Of a DNA stretch of 6,587 bases, positions 1 to 6,525 are shown piece after piece. The notes below the pieces were generated by a model, which worked only from the letters and a program-made list of their open reading frames with translations, was not told the DNA's origin and searched no databases. The stretch is from Firmicutes bacterium UBA4981. Its GTDB lineage: Bacteria; Bacillota; SHA-98; UBA4971. The translations under genes were made by a program, and so were the position numbers. The DNA lies in contig DGZL01000140.1 of assembly GCA_002398515.1 (NCBI GenBank), positions 10,160 to 16,746 on the forward strand. Direction: 5' to 3'. Each line of letters begins with the position of its first letter. The stretch's first letter is position 1.

Positions 1-58
1 GGCTCAGCTTCTATATTGTTCGGTCACTCGTCAAATGCGCCTATGCACGGGAATCGAG

Positions 59-98
59 AAGGGTGGTGCCAGGGGATTAGCCTGACATCACCCTTTTT
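59..98. terminator. Strong hairpin with T-tract, candidate intrinsic terminator
   Basis: Arms 59-68 (AAGGGTGGTG) and 86-95 (CATCACCCTT) pair over 10 bp with one G-U. The intervening 17 nt can form a second 4-bp stem (CAGG/CCTG). A run of five T (94-98) ends the structure on the plus strand, so it is a textbook terminator for rightward transcription entering from outside the window. Read leftward, the hairpin lies about 120 nt past the beta-barrel stop codon, where it could also end the minus-strand operon, but the following bases (CTTCTCGATTC) make only a weak U-tract. It probably serves convergent transcripts or acts in both directions. Apart from it, positions 1-217 hold nothing I can support. 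Confidence 0.7.
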
Positions 99-217
99 AC
101 AAAACCGTGCGTACAGTACTTCTTTCAGTCCATCGACTCTGTAAACATGCAGGGCAAACATAGGACCGGCGCGCGCATGCCAGATGCGCAAGTCCCTGTC
201 TCGCATCTTTGTCGAGC

Positions 218-1645
218 TCACCACACGATTTTAGCTCCGGTAAACACGGTCTTGTTCATCGGCAGATTACGGAACTCCGTAGCCTCGTCGCCGATTAGGA
301 TTGTAGTTCCAATCCAGGCGCTGAGCATAGGATTTACCTTATAGGTATACCTGGGCACAATAAGCCCGCTCCTATCACGCATATTGCAGATATTCATAAT
401 CTCAATCTGATGATCATCATGTATCGTGGCCCTGCCGACTGCAGCTAAATAGTGGCCTGCCTCGGCTTTTTTATCGGGCATGCGATACGGTGAAAGCAAC
501 GAACCGCTGCCATTATATATGTACTGTCCCATGATGTAGTATTCACTTGCGCTTCCGAACATACGATCCGCTCCTACTACTGCCTGCAGGTAGGGATCGT
601 TGGTTGAAAGAGCGGTATTTTCCTCTATATTAAGCTCTTTTACCTTATCCGGCCATGCGTAGCTTCCTTCGCCCCAGAAGGTGTACGGGCCCCATGTGCC
701 GCTTGCAGCAGCGCCAAGCGCGGTTACCTTGCGGTATGATGCCTTGGGGTAAACAAGTACATAGGGTAACGGTGATTCAATTGATGGGGGTATAATCTCG
801 CTTTCTATCCAAAGAACAGGTGTACCCTCCCACCCGCGAAACCCGTTGATGTAAAGGTCCCACATTCCGAAGTTCATGCCTGCCCGTCCCGCCACTTCCA
901 GACGCTTTGTCAGTGACTCCGGAGTGGCGGCTGCAAACTCAAGCGATGTAAGTCTTACATCTGTCATTTCCGGAGGCAAAGGCCACTCCGGATTAGCCTT
1001 TAGGCTTGCTTCGATTCCTGCTTTGATTCCCTGCAAAATCATTGTCTGCGCTTCCTCAGGCAGAGGCACCCCTTGAAGTCTCGGGTTCAGCACTAATACT
1101 ATACCGGCATCAGCCGACATGTCCTTCCATGACGGATATGCTGATACATACACAGCAGGTACAGGGAGCCCGGCAAGATCCGTAAGCCCGCCTTGGGTCA
1201 AAGTAGCCATAGCCGGCAGTGGGTTAACGTAGCTTGTGGGATTGACTCCGTAAGCAGTCCCCCACGACACTACCTGCTGGCCAATGCGGAGGTCAAACAG
1301 GTTTTGGTAGATATCGACATATGCCTCATCCAACTCGAGCCATTTGCCCTCAGATGCCTTATGGTCATACCAACCCTTGACAGATACGTAAGCATGTCCG
1401 TCAATCCCTGCTCCTGCCCTCATCAAGTCCTGGTCCAGTGAAAGCTTATACCTTGTAATACCGAGAGAAAGTTTTCCCTCAGTCAGAAACCAATTTACCG
1501 TCTGCTCAACCTCTCCGGACAGGTTAAGCCCTGTGGGCCCCAACTCCATCCCATATACTGCGCTTGACGACAGTCCCAATGTTAATACAGCACAAATAAG
1601 AATAGATATTATACTCTTGAATCTAAGCATTCTTCTCGGTTTCAT
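218..1645 (-). CDS. DUF1302-like outer-membrane beta-barrel protein
   Basis: A 475-residue exported protein. A positively charged start (KPRRMLRFK) and a hydrophobic stretch at about residues 10-30 form a signal peptide, with cleavage likely near SSAVYG. The mature part alternates short amphipathic, aromatic-rich strands with Gly/Pro turns, and the last residue is Trp (TGAKIVW), as in outer-membrane barrels recognised by the BAM machinery. Residues 119-143 carry LRIGQQVVSWGTAYGVNP followed by an NPL turn, matching the G-R/Q-Q-V-V-x-W-G signature of DUF1302-like proteins, which in other bacteria lie beside RND/MMPL transporters. The ATG at 1645 is preceded by GGGGAGG (1662-1656) at 10-nt spacing. 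It is the last gene of the operon, 94 bp after the LolA-like gene. Inferred role: outer-membrane receiver or exit channel for the system's substrate. Barrel topology is well supported; exact family and substrate are uncertain. Confidence 0.8.
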   Translation of the reverse strand: MKPRRMLRFKSIISILICAVLTLGLSSSAVYGMELGPTGLNLSGEVEQTVNWFLTEGKLSLGITRYKLSLDQDLMRAGAGIDGHAYVSVKGWYDHKASEGKWLELDEAYVDIYQNLFDLRIGQQVVSWGTAYGVNPTSYVNPLPAMATLTQGGLTDLAGLPVPAVYVSAYPSWKDMSADAGIVLVLNPRLQGVPLPEEAQTMILQGIKAGIEASLKANPEWPLPPEMTDVRLTSLEFAAATPESLTKRLEVAGRAGMNFGMWDLYINGFRGWEGTPVLWIESEIIPPSIESPLPYVLVYPKASYRKVTALGAAASGTWGPYTFWGEGSYAWPDKVKELNIEENTALSTNDPYLQAVVGADRMFGSASEYYIMGQYIYNGSGSLLSPYRMPDKKAEAGHYLAAVGRATIHDDHQIEIMNICNMRDRSGLIVPRYTYKVNPMLSAWIGTTILIGDEATEFRNLPMNKTVFTGAKIVW

Positions 1646-1655
1646 CTAAACTTGT

Positions 1656-1675
1656 CCTCCCCTCTACTCATAGAG
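1656..1675 (-). promoter_or_regulatory. Ribosome-binding site of the barrel gene abutting a small hairpin
   Basis: On the minus strand GGGGAGG (1662-1656) is a strong Shine-Dalgarno sequence for the ATG at 1645. Just upstream is a perfect 5-bp inverted repeat, CTCTA-TGAG-TAGAG (1675-1662), whose last base is the first G of the Shine-Dalgarno. The site fixes the start choice. The hairpin is short and probably only marginally stable, so a regulatory role is a guess. Confidence 0.5.
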
Positions 1676-1739
1676 AGCCTATTGGTGCCATTTCCACAAT
1701 CAATTCTTCCACTTCAAAGAGGCACAACGAAGGAATGCC

Positions 1740-2606
1740 TTAACGTCTGCGGAGATAACGCACAGTGAAATACTCGTCAGGCACATCAGCTTCAGACGCC
1801 TCTTTAATCTTGATTATCGTCTTCGTGCCTGCCAAAACATCACTCATCACAACTTGAGACAGCTCCCACTTCCCCTTTGTGTTCTTTTTCCAACCTGATG
1901 TCTCAAGAGATTTTCTAAGTCTATCCCCACGACCATAGAACTCCACCTTTACCGGGATAGACTCATCCTGCCATACCCACATCTTCACGAACGTATATTC
2001 ACTCTTTGCCTTGGGAGTAAGCTGAAGCACATAGCACTTGTGCCCGTCGAACGTATCGTCATCCAGCATCTTTGACTCATAGTCTTCTTTGTATGAAGCT
2101 GTTCCCGATATTTCCTCATAGGTGAAGTCAGTCCCCATGAACTTCGTCTGCATTTCCTGAGCTGCGATTCTTCTTTCTTTTCCAAGGGCAGGCATGAAAA
2201 GCCATATCTCAGAATCCTTGCCATCCGGCTTCGTTATGCTAAGCAGCTTCGTGCCTGCGACATCCGCCGGCTGGAGGTATTCAAGTAATTGCTTCTCTGT
2301 ATCATCAGCATCCGTTTTCCTATAGATCTGCAAAGTATTACTACGTTGTTGACCGCGTTTACTCTCGGTTATGAGCTCAATCTTGGCTGAACCGCTCCCT
2401 ACGAGTAACGCTGTGCCTTCCACTTCGTCCAAAATCTGCCCGGCGGTGAGCTCTGCGCCAAGCACACGGCAAGGCATGACTAAGATACACATGCTAAGCA
2501 CCGCCAGCAACACCCACGCCTCTCTAATCTTAGGCCCGCTCAAGCGCGATAGCCTTCGTGCCTTATTTGCCGGGTTCACAACTACATCACCATCCTGAAG
2601 ATTCAT
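1740..2606 (-). CDS. LolA-like outer-membrane lipoprotein-sorting family protein
   Basis: A 288-residue secreted protein of the outer-membrane lipoprotein-sorting (COG2834, LolA-like) type. Members form an open half-barrel that holds lipid or lipoprotein acyl chains in the periplasm. After a hydrophobic segment at about residues 30-46, signal cleavage is likely near VLGA (residue 51). Family landmarks follow: PADVAGTKLL (112-121), LFMPALGKERRIA (136-148) and the hallmark MGTDFTYEEI (157-166), then a cluster of beta strands to the end. The N-terminus is odd: about 30 polar, basic residues precede the hydrophobic core, so a downstream start such as TTG at codon 22 is possible. The annotated ATG is favoured because it overlaps the transporter stop as ATGA and has AGAGG 7 nt upstream. 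Overlap implies translational coupling and matched production with the RND protein. Inferred role: periplasmic shuttle between the RND transporter and the barrel protein; cargo unknown. Confidence 0.85.
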   Translation of the reverse strand: MNLQDGDVVVNPANKARRLSRLSGPKIREAWVLLAVLSMCILVMPCRVLGAELTAGQILDEVEGTALLVGSGSAKIELITESKRGQQRSNTLQIYRKTDADDTEKQLLEYLQPADVAGTKLLSITKPDGKDSEIWLFMPALGKERRIAAQEMQTKFMGTDFTYEEISGTASYKEDYESKMLDDDTFDGHKCYVLQLTPKAKSEYTFVKMWVWQDESIPVKVEFYGRGDRLRKSLETSGWKKNTKGKWELSQVVMSDVLAGTKTIIKIKEASEADVPDEYFTVRYLRRR

Positions 2607-4948
2607 TTACTTGCCTCTAGCGAGGTCTTGTCTTGTGAAAACATCTTCATACCCCTTATATACCTGGGGTTTATGAGTCGAAGGACTGCGGGAAGGAAAA
2701 CAAGCGCTCCCAATCCCGATGTAAACATCGTACCTGCCACCAGCATGCCGAAAATCGATATGGCTCGGAACGTGGAGAACGCAAGCAGACCAAACCCTAG
2801 CATTAAGGTGACCGCATTAAAGAAGATCCCTCGTCCGGTTGAAGTTATTGTGGCCCGCAGCGCATCGCTTTGGCCTTTGCCGTTTCTGAGTTCATAGCGA
2901 TACCTGCTTGTTAAGTGAATTGAGTAATCGACGCCAATGCCAATGCTTATACCTGAAATCATTATCGTCACAACATCGAGGGGTATGTTCACGTAAGACA
3001 TGAATCCGAAGTTAATCAAAACACTGACACAAAGAGGAACTAGACAGAGAAAACCTATGATCGCGGATCCGGAGATAACAGAGACGACAGCCCACACTCC
3101 TAGAGCTGAAAGGATAAGGCTCTTCACCTGGTCATCCATGAACTTATCCATCATCCTCAGCATTACTTTAGGAAGGCCGACGACTCTGGTATCAATCCCT
3201 GAGCCTTCGAATTCCTCATCAGCAATAGCTTCTACTTCATCAATAATTTCTCCAAGTTCAGATGTGGGTACGTTTGCAGTCCTGGCGCTTACCAGCGCTT
3301 TCTGAAAGTCATAACTTACCATTGTGTCCAGTCCGCTTCCCCCTTGCATCGTGAAGAGGAGAAGCTCTTGGGCAACAGCTTCGCGAGTGGACGGAATTGT
3401 ATAATAGGCCGGATCGTCTGCATTGAGAGCCTTGTTAACACTGCGCACCAACTCTGCAATGGAAGACGGATGGCTCAGCTTGTCAACTTCAGCCATTCTG
3501 TCCTGGAGCCTTACCACGCGATCCAATATGTCCGGATCTTTGACTCCGTCGTATTCACCGGTATCTACCAGCACACTAAGACTGTAAGTACCACCAAACA
3601 AGTCTTCCGCAAGTTGTGTGCCGAGGACTGCAGGACTGTCCTGCCTGAAGTACTGCATCCAGTTGGTTTCCACCTTGATGCCTGGAACAGCTACAGCAAA
3701 AACCAGCGTTACCGCCAAGACGACCAAGATAACTCTGTCAGGTCTGACTACTACAGCAGTTGCGGCAGATTCTAGCAGACGATTCAGGAGGGATTTCCGG
3801 TCTCGTTTCTTTACAGGGACGCGGTTAGCTCGGGCGCGTCCGCTTTCATGTCGACTTCCCAGAATAAGCAGGGACGGAACGCACGTCAAGGTAATCAACA
3901 AGTTGATCATGATTCCTGCTGCTGCGAATATCCCAAATGTCCTTACCGGACTTATAAATGACGTAGCGAACGAAGCGAATCCCGCGGCTGTAGTCAAGCT
4001 GGTCATAGATACCGGGCCTGTTAATTCCTGTATTACCTGCTCTATTGACTCTTCCGGAGATCTTCCTTTGCCTTGTTCTTCGTGAAACCGATTCAATATG
4101 TGGATTCCTGCTGCGCTACCCATTGACACTAGGATAATAGGCAGAATCATAGATACTATAGTGATGTCGTAACCAAGGACAGCCATCAGGCCTAAGGTGC
4201 ACGCCAGGCTCATGAGAATGCTGGATATAAGAGTCGCGACATCAAACAACCTCCCGAAACTCATGTATAAGGATGCAACGACCGCCACTAAAGAGAGGGG
4301 AAAGAGAATTCTAAGGTCGCGGAGCATGTTGTTTGTGGCTATGTAACCAAGATATACCTCGCCAATGACATATATCTCCTCACCGGGCATCTTTTCCTGA
4401 AGAGCGATGAACTCGATATCTTTTGCAAGGTCTCGAGATTCCAGTGAAGTTGCGACACCGGGTTCTAACGTAATGAATATCGCAAGCGCGTCTCCGTCTT
4501 CGGACACCATTGCAGATCCCTGAGGGCTATCCTGTAGCGCCCTTCTGAATGCCTCAATTTCTTCCTCAGTCTCCGGTATTCCATACGTGACAGGCGAAAT
4601 CTCAAGGCCGAATTCGTCGCCTCGAATGACTTGGACATCCAATGGAGTCACCACGTCCTCGACTCCGGGCAAATCCAATATCTGATCTGCAATCCGCTGT
4701 ACTTTTGCAAGGGTCTCCCCGGTATATATGTGGCCTTTGATGGCTACCATCATCATGTCCTGAGACCCGAAATCTTCTACGGTTTCTATGAGATCCTGAA
4801 TTACCGGATCATCCTTAGGCACCATAGACTCTGTATCTACCTTTATATCTACTCCTCGGATGTTTATCCCGAGCAAAAGAGATATTGCACACAGGATCGC
4901 TAAAACAATCACAGGATTCTTGACAATAAAATCTGACAGTCTTTTCAT
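2603..4948 (-). CDS. RND/MMPL-superfamily transporter (predicted lipid or hydrophobe exporter)
   Basis: A 781-residue protein with the duplicated RND plan of the MMPL / predicted exporter group (COG1033), shorter than the roughly 1,000-residue AcrB-type drug pumps. TM1 is at about residues 9-28, followed by a periplasmic loop of about 180 residues and a five-helix block at about 211-365. A basic cytoplasmic linker (365-390) leads to TM7 at about 404-423, a second loop to about 608, and a last five-helix block at about 609-757. TM10 has the canonical proton-relay motif GIGVDYSIHL with Asp674. The equivalent place in TM4 reads MGSAAGIHIL, with Ala279 instead of Asp. The ATG is preceded by GGAGGG about 12 nt upstream, rather far but without a better option. 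The gene lies 109 bp after the regulator and overlaps the LolA-like gene by 4 bp. Family knowledge points to proton-driven movement of lipids or other hydrophobic molecules out of the inner membrane; the exact substrate is not readable. Confidence 0.9.
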   Translation of the reverse strand: MKRLSDFIVKNPVIVLAILCAISLLLGINIRGVDIKVDTESMVPKDDPVIQDLIETVEDFGSQDMMMVAIKGHIYTGETLAKVQRIADQILDLPGVEDVVTPLDVQVIRGDEFGLEISPVTYGIPETEEEIEAFRRALQDSPQGSAMVSEDGDALAIFITLEPGVATSLESRDLAKDIEFIALQEKMPGEEIYVIGEVYLGYIATNNMLRDLRILFPLSLVAVVASLYMSFGRLFDVATLISSILMSLACTLGLMAVLGYDITIVSMILPIILVSMGSAAGIHILNRFHEEQGKGRSPEESIEQVIQELTGPVSMTSLTTAAGFASFATSFISPVRTFGIFAAAGIMINLLITLTCVPSLLILGSRHESGRARANRVPVKKRDRKSLLNRLLESAATAVVVRPDRVILVVLAVTLVFAVAVPGIKVETNWMQYFRQDSPAVLGTQLAEDLFGGTYSLSVLVDTGEYDGVKDPDILDRVVRLQDRMAEVDKLSHPSSIAELVRSVNKALNADDPAYYTIPSTREAVAQELLLFTMQGGSGLDTMVSYDFQKALVSARTANVPTSELGEIIDEVEAIADEEFEGSGIDTRVVGLPKVMLRMMDKFMDDQVKSLILSALGVWAVVSVISGSAIIGFLCLVPLCVSVLINFGFMSYVNIPLDVVTIMISGISIGIGVDYSIHLTSRYRYELRNGKGQSDALRATITSTGRGIFFNAVTLMLGFGLLAFSTFRAISIFGMLVAGTMFTSGLGALVFLPAVLRLINPRYIRGMKMFSQDKTSLEASK

Positions 4949-5057
4949 TATCTCTTCAACCCTCCGACTCTACTAACTGATGTAGCGTCACTTAGGCAAG
5001 ACACCGTGCTGCGACATTCTAATCCTTTCGCACCGCACCTATTATTTTGCGGCATCT

Positions 5058-5654
5058 TTAGCGACAGAGCCCGTTGAGACAGAAATCCACTAATTGGGAT
5101 GCGTCATTTATGCTTGGAGCGCTTGCTTCGTTCACGAGATTCTCGAAAGCCACAAAGCTGATTGCGCCTTCAATGGCGTACGCGGCCATGCGGGGCTCTA
5201 CATCCTTGAACTCACCGCGATTTATCCCTTCCTCGATGACAGACTGAAAAACTCCGACAAACCCGGATCTGGCTTCTCGGGTCCGCTCATCCAGTTCCCG
5301 TTCAAGGCCACTTAAGTCACTTAAGATCACCTTAACAAACTCCCTTGATCGATTGAAGAACTCCCAATGCAGCTTGATGGACTCAGCCAGTTTCGCACGT
5401 GCCCCTTCCGTATTATGTAGACGTTCTATGACGACTTCCTTTAATTCCTTGAGCTTCTCTTCCACTACAGAAACGAATAAGTCTGTCTTACTTCCGAAAT
5501 ACAAATAGACTGTTCCCTTCCCGACTCCGGCCACTTCTGCGACTTCCTCAACAGTTGCCCCGTGGAAGCCCTTTTGAGAGAAGACTTTGAGAGCGCCTTC
5601 CAATATCAGCGCGCGCTTACCGGATTCTTGAGTGTCACCGTTATTAGTCATCAT
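5058..5654 (-). CDS. TetR/AcrR-family transcriptional repressor
   Basis: A 198-residue one-component regulator, normal length for the family. The N-terminal DNA-binding domain spans about residues 12-60: a first helix ILEGALKVFSQKGF, then the helix-turn-helix TVEEVAEVAGVGKGTVYLYF (34-53) and the typical end GSKTDLF. Residues 61-198 form the variable all-helical ligand-binding and dimerisation part, whose ligand cannot be inferred. Translation can start at either of two adjacent ATG codons (5654 or 5651); the upstream GAGTGAG is a modest ribosome-binding site. It is the first gene of the minus-strand operon, 109 bp before the RND gene with no clear terminator between. A TetR-type palindrome at 6246-6261 beside a minus-strand promoter suggests autorepression of the whole operon, with release when the transporter's substrate or a related lipid binds. 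The domain assignment is firm; the regulatory circuit is inferred. Confidence 0.93.
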   Translation of the reverse strand: MMTNNGDTQESGKRALILEGALKVFSQKGFHGATVEEVAEVAGVGKGTVYLYFGSKTDLFVSVVEEKLKELKEVVIERLHNTEGARAKLAESIKLHWEFFNRSREFVKVILSDLSGLERELDERTREARSGFVGVFQSVIEEGINRGEFKDVEPRMAAYAIEGAISFVAFENLVNEASAPSINDASQLVDFCLNGLCR

Positions 5655-5674
5655 TGTCTCACTCTTTCAATTCG

Positions 5675-6077
5675 GGTTTTTTCCTCTCATTCACTTAGTG
5701 TGACCCCGTTCACTGACTCGCTTTTACTTCGTTCACTCGCTCAGTTTAACTCCGTTGACTGGCTCAGTCTGACTCGGTTCACTGACTCGGTTTGACTCTG
5801 TTCAGTCGCTCGGTTTGACTTTGTTCGCTCGCCGGTCCAATTCGACTCTTTTCTCTCGCTCGTTTATGTGACTCCGCTCATTCACCGGTTCAGTCTGACT
5901 TTGTTGTCTCATTTACCTAGGTTGGCTCTTCTATCGCATTTGCCCAGTTTGACTCCGTTATCCAATTTGCTCACGTTGACTCTGTTCCCTGACTGGTTCA
6001 ACCTGATTTTGATCCCTCTCCGGTTTAGTTTCACTCTATCCTCTTACCGGTTCCCTTTGACTCTTCTTAGGTTCGTG
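5675..6077. repeat. Degenerate tandem repeat array, 23-bp units passing into 27-bp units
   Basis: About 16 head-to-tail units. On the plus strand the core reads TTTGACTCYGTTCACT followed by a SRCTCG-like end. Six units at 5698, 5721, 5744, 5767, 5790 and 5813 are exactly 23 bp apart and match a common consensus at about 16-21 of 23 positions. Beyond 5836 the units are mainly 27 bp (26-31), with one 23-bp unit at 5974-5996, and similarity falls with distance. A very degenerate unit (5675-5697), and perhaps another, reaches back to the regulator's start codon. The plus strand is pyrimidine-rich. A 23-bp period is not a multiple of three and each unit has stop codons, so the array is not coding. 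It lies between the operon's candidate promoter and its first gene, so it would be transcribed as 5' leader. Origin by slippage is likely; a binding-site or RNA role is possible. Confidence 0.85.
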
Positions 6078-6245
6078 TCGTCTCTCTGTTTCACGAAATT
6101 CCTGGCAATTCTCGTTCCCTGCTCCAGGCTACACTCATGCTATGTCATATCTTCATTTGGCGAGGGGCATTCCGGCTCGTAGACCTTAGGCATTAGAGAG
6201 ACCATGGGCCAAGCCATAACAGCCACTTGCTGACAATCTGGCACA
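6078..6245. other. Intergenic stretch without recognisable genes
   Basis: Between the repeat array and the operator I see no convincing gene, promoter or stable RNA fold. The only open frame of note is a minus-strand frame of 25 codons without a ribosome-binding site (6217-6140). If the promoter at 6275-6303 is used, this stretch is the first part of the operon's 5' leader. Confidence 0.5.
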
Positions 6246-6261
6246 GACTGACTGGTCAGTC
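6246..6261. promoter_or_regulatory. TetR-family operator palindrome
   Basis: GACTGAC-TG-GTCAGTC is an inverted repeat with perfect 7-bp arms around a 2-bp centre. GACTGAC/GTCAGTC half-sites of this shape are common operators of TetR-family repressors. It begins about 14 bp downstream of the candidate -10 box at 6275-6280 on the minus strand, over the start of the transcribed region, where binding would block RNA polymerase. The regulator encoded at 5654-5058 is the natural candidate to bind it, although the site lies about 590 bp from its start codon. Confidence 0.75.
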
Positions 6262-6274
6262 ATATAACATGAAC

Positions 6275-6303
6275 ATATTACCATAATAGTTTGCCCTTTG
6301 CAA
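6275..6303 (-). promoter_or_regulatory. Candidate promoter of the TetR-RND-LolA-barrel operon
   Basis: Read on the minus strand, TTGCAA (6303-6298) and TAATAT (6280-6275) are separated by exactly 17 nt. Each box matches four of six sigma-70-type consensus positions. Transcription would start near 6268, directly at the TetR-type palindrome, giving a 5' leader of about 610 nt that contains the repeat array. An overlapping alternative with TTATAT (6267-6262) as -10 box has a poorer -35. I saw no better promoter between here and the regulator's start codon. Confidence 0.55.
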
Positions 6304-6404
6304 TCTGCCTCTTGCGAAAATTACTAGGATGTGAAGCTTGGGCGCGATTCTGGTGCAATCTAATGGCTCCGAAGAGGGCCTGATCGAATCATTTAGGATC
6401 GCAC

Positions 6405-6455
6405 TCTGTCAAACGAAGTTCTGTCAATGACATTCTGTCAATGAAGTTCTTGACA
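6405..6455 (+). repeat. Short phased direct repeats overlapping the tRNA promoter
   Basis: TCTGTCAA occurs at 6405, 6420 and 6434, and a variant TCTTGACA at 6448 contains the promoter's -35 box. Spacings are 15, 14 and 14 nt. A wider unit, AAYGAAGTTCT, occurs at 6412-6422 and 6440-6450, 28 nt apart. The -35 hexamer therefore appears to be the last member of a small tandem series. It could be slippage debris or an activator-type binding array; the sequence alone does not decide. Confidence 0.6.
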
Positions 6456-6478
6456 CAGGAGTCATGCTTTGCTATCAT
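6450..6478 (+). promoter_or_regulatory. Near-consensus promoter for the tRNA-Leu gene
   Basis: A perfect TTGACA (6450-6455), a 17-nt spacer and TATCAT (6473-6478), with an extended -10 TG (6470-6471) one base before the -10 box. This is the strongest promoter-like sequence I found in the window and suits a highly expressed stable RNA. The start would fall near 6485, about 86 nt before the mature tRNA 5' end, leaving a processed leader. No protein start lies between promoter and tRNA. Confidence 0.8.
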
Positions 6479-6493
6479 CAAATCACATGTTCA

Positions 6494-6507
6494 GTAGGTT
6501 ATCCTAC
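6494..6507 (+). other. Small hairpin in the tRNA leader
   Basis: GTAGG-TTAT-CCTAC forms a perfect 5-bp stem with a 4-nt loop about 10 nt after the predicted transcription start. It is short and could be chance, but it is followed by a second inverted repeat in the same leader. Confidence 0.35.
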
Positions 6508-6525
6508 GAACGCCATATATGATAA

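Noticed and set aside
24..224. Minus-strand frame of 66 codons overlapping the end of the barrel gene
   Set aside because: It runs straight through the terminator hairpin at 59-98, has no recognisable domain, and its start overlaps the barrel stop without a clear ribosome-binding site of its own.
4949..5057. Internal promoter or terminator between the regulator and the RND gene
   Set aside because: The best promoter pair (TTGCCT-N17-TTAGTA on the minus strand) is weak, and only a 4-bp hairpin (CCGC/GCGG) without a T-run is present.
5698..5835. TTGACT-like hexamers every 23 bp on the plus strand resembling -35 boxes
   Set aside because: The spacing would allow a -10 at the next unit, but no TATAAT-like sequence is found there; the hexamer belongs to the repeat consensus.
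5675..6077. CRISPR array or plasmid iteron origin
   Set aside because: There are no unique spacers between conserved repeats, units abut directly and are degenerate, and no cas or replication-initiator gene is in the window.
5868..6182. Plus-strand frame of 104 codons, Leu-rich, with an apparent 9-residue repeat
   Set aside because: The protein repeat is a by-product of the 27-bp DNA repeat. The frame starts at GTG with no ribosome-binding site, and the 23-bp units next to it break any continuous frame.
6140..6217. Minus-strand 25-codon frame (starts MAWPMVSLMPK) as a leader peptide
   Set aside because: No Shine-Dalgarno sequence, no regulatory residue run and no attenuator-like fold after it; chance is the simplest explanation.
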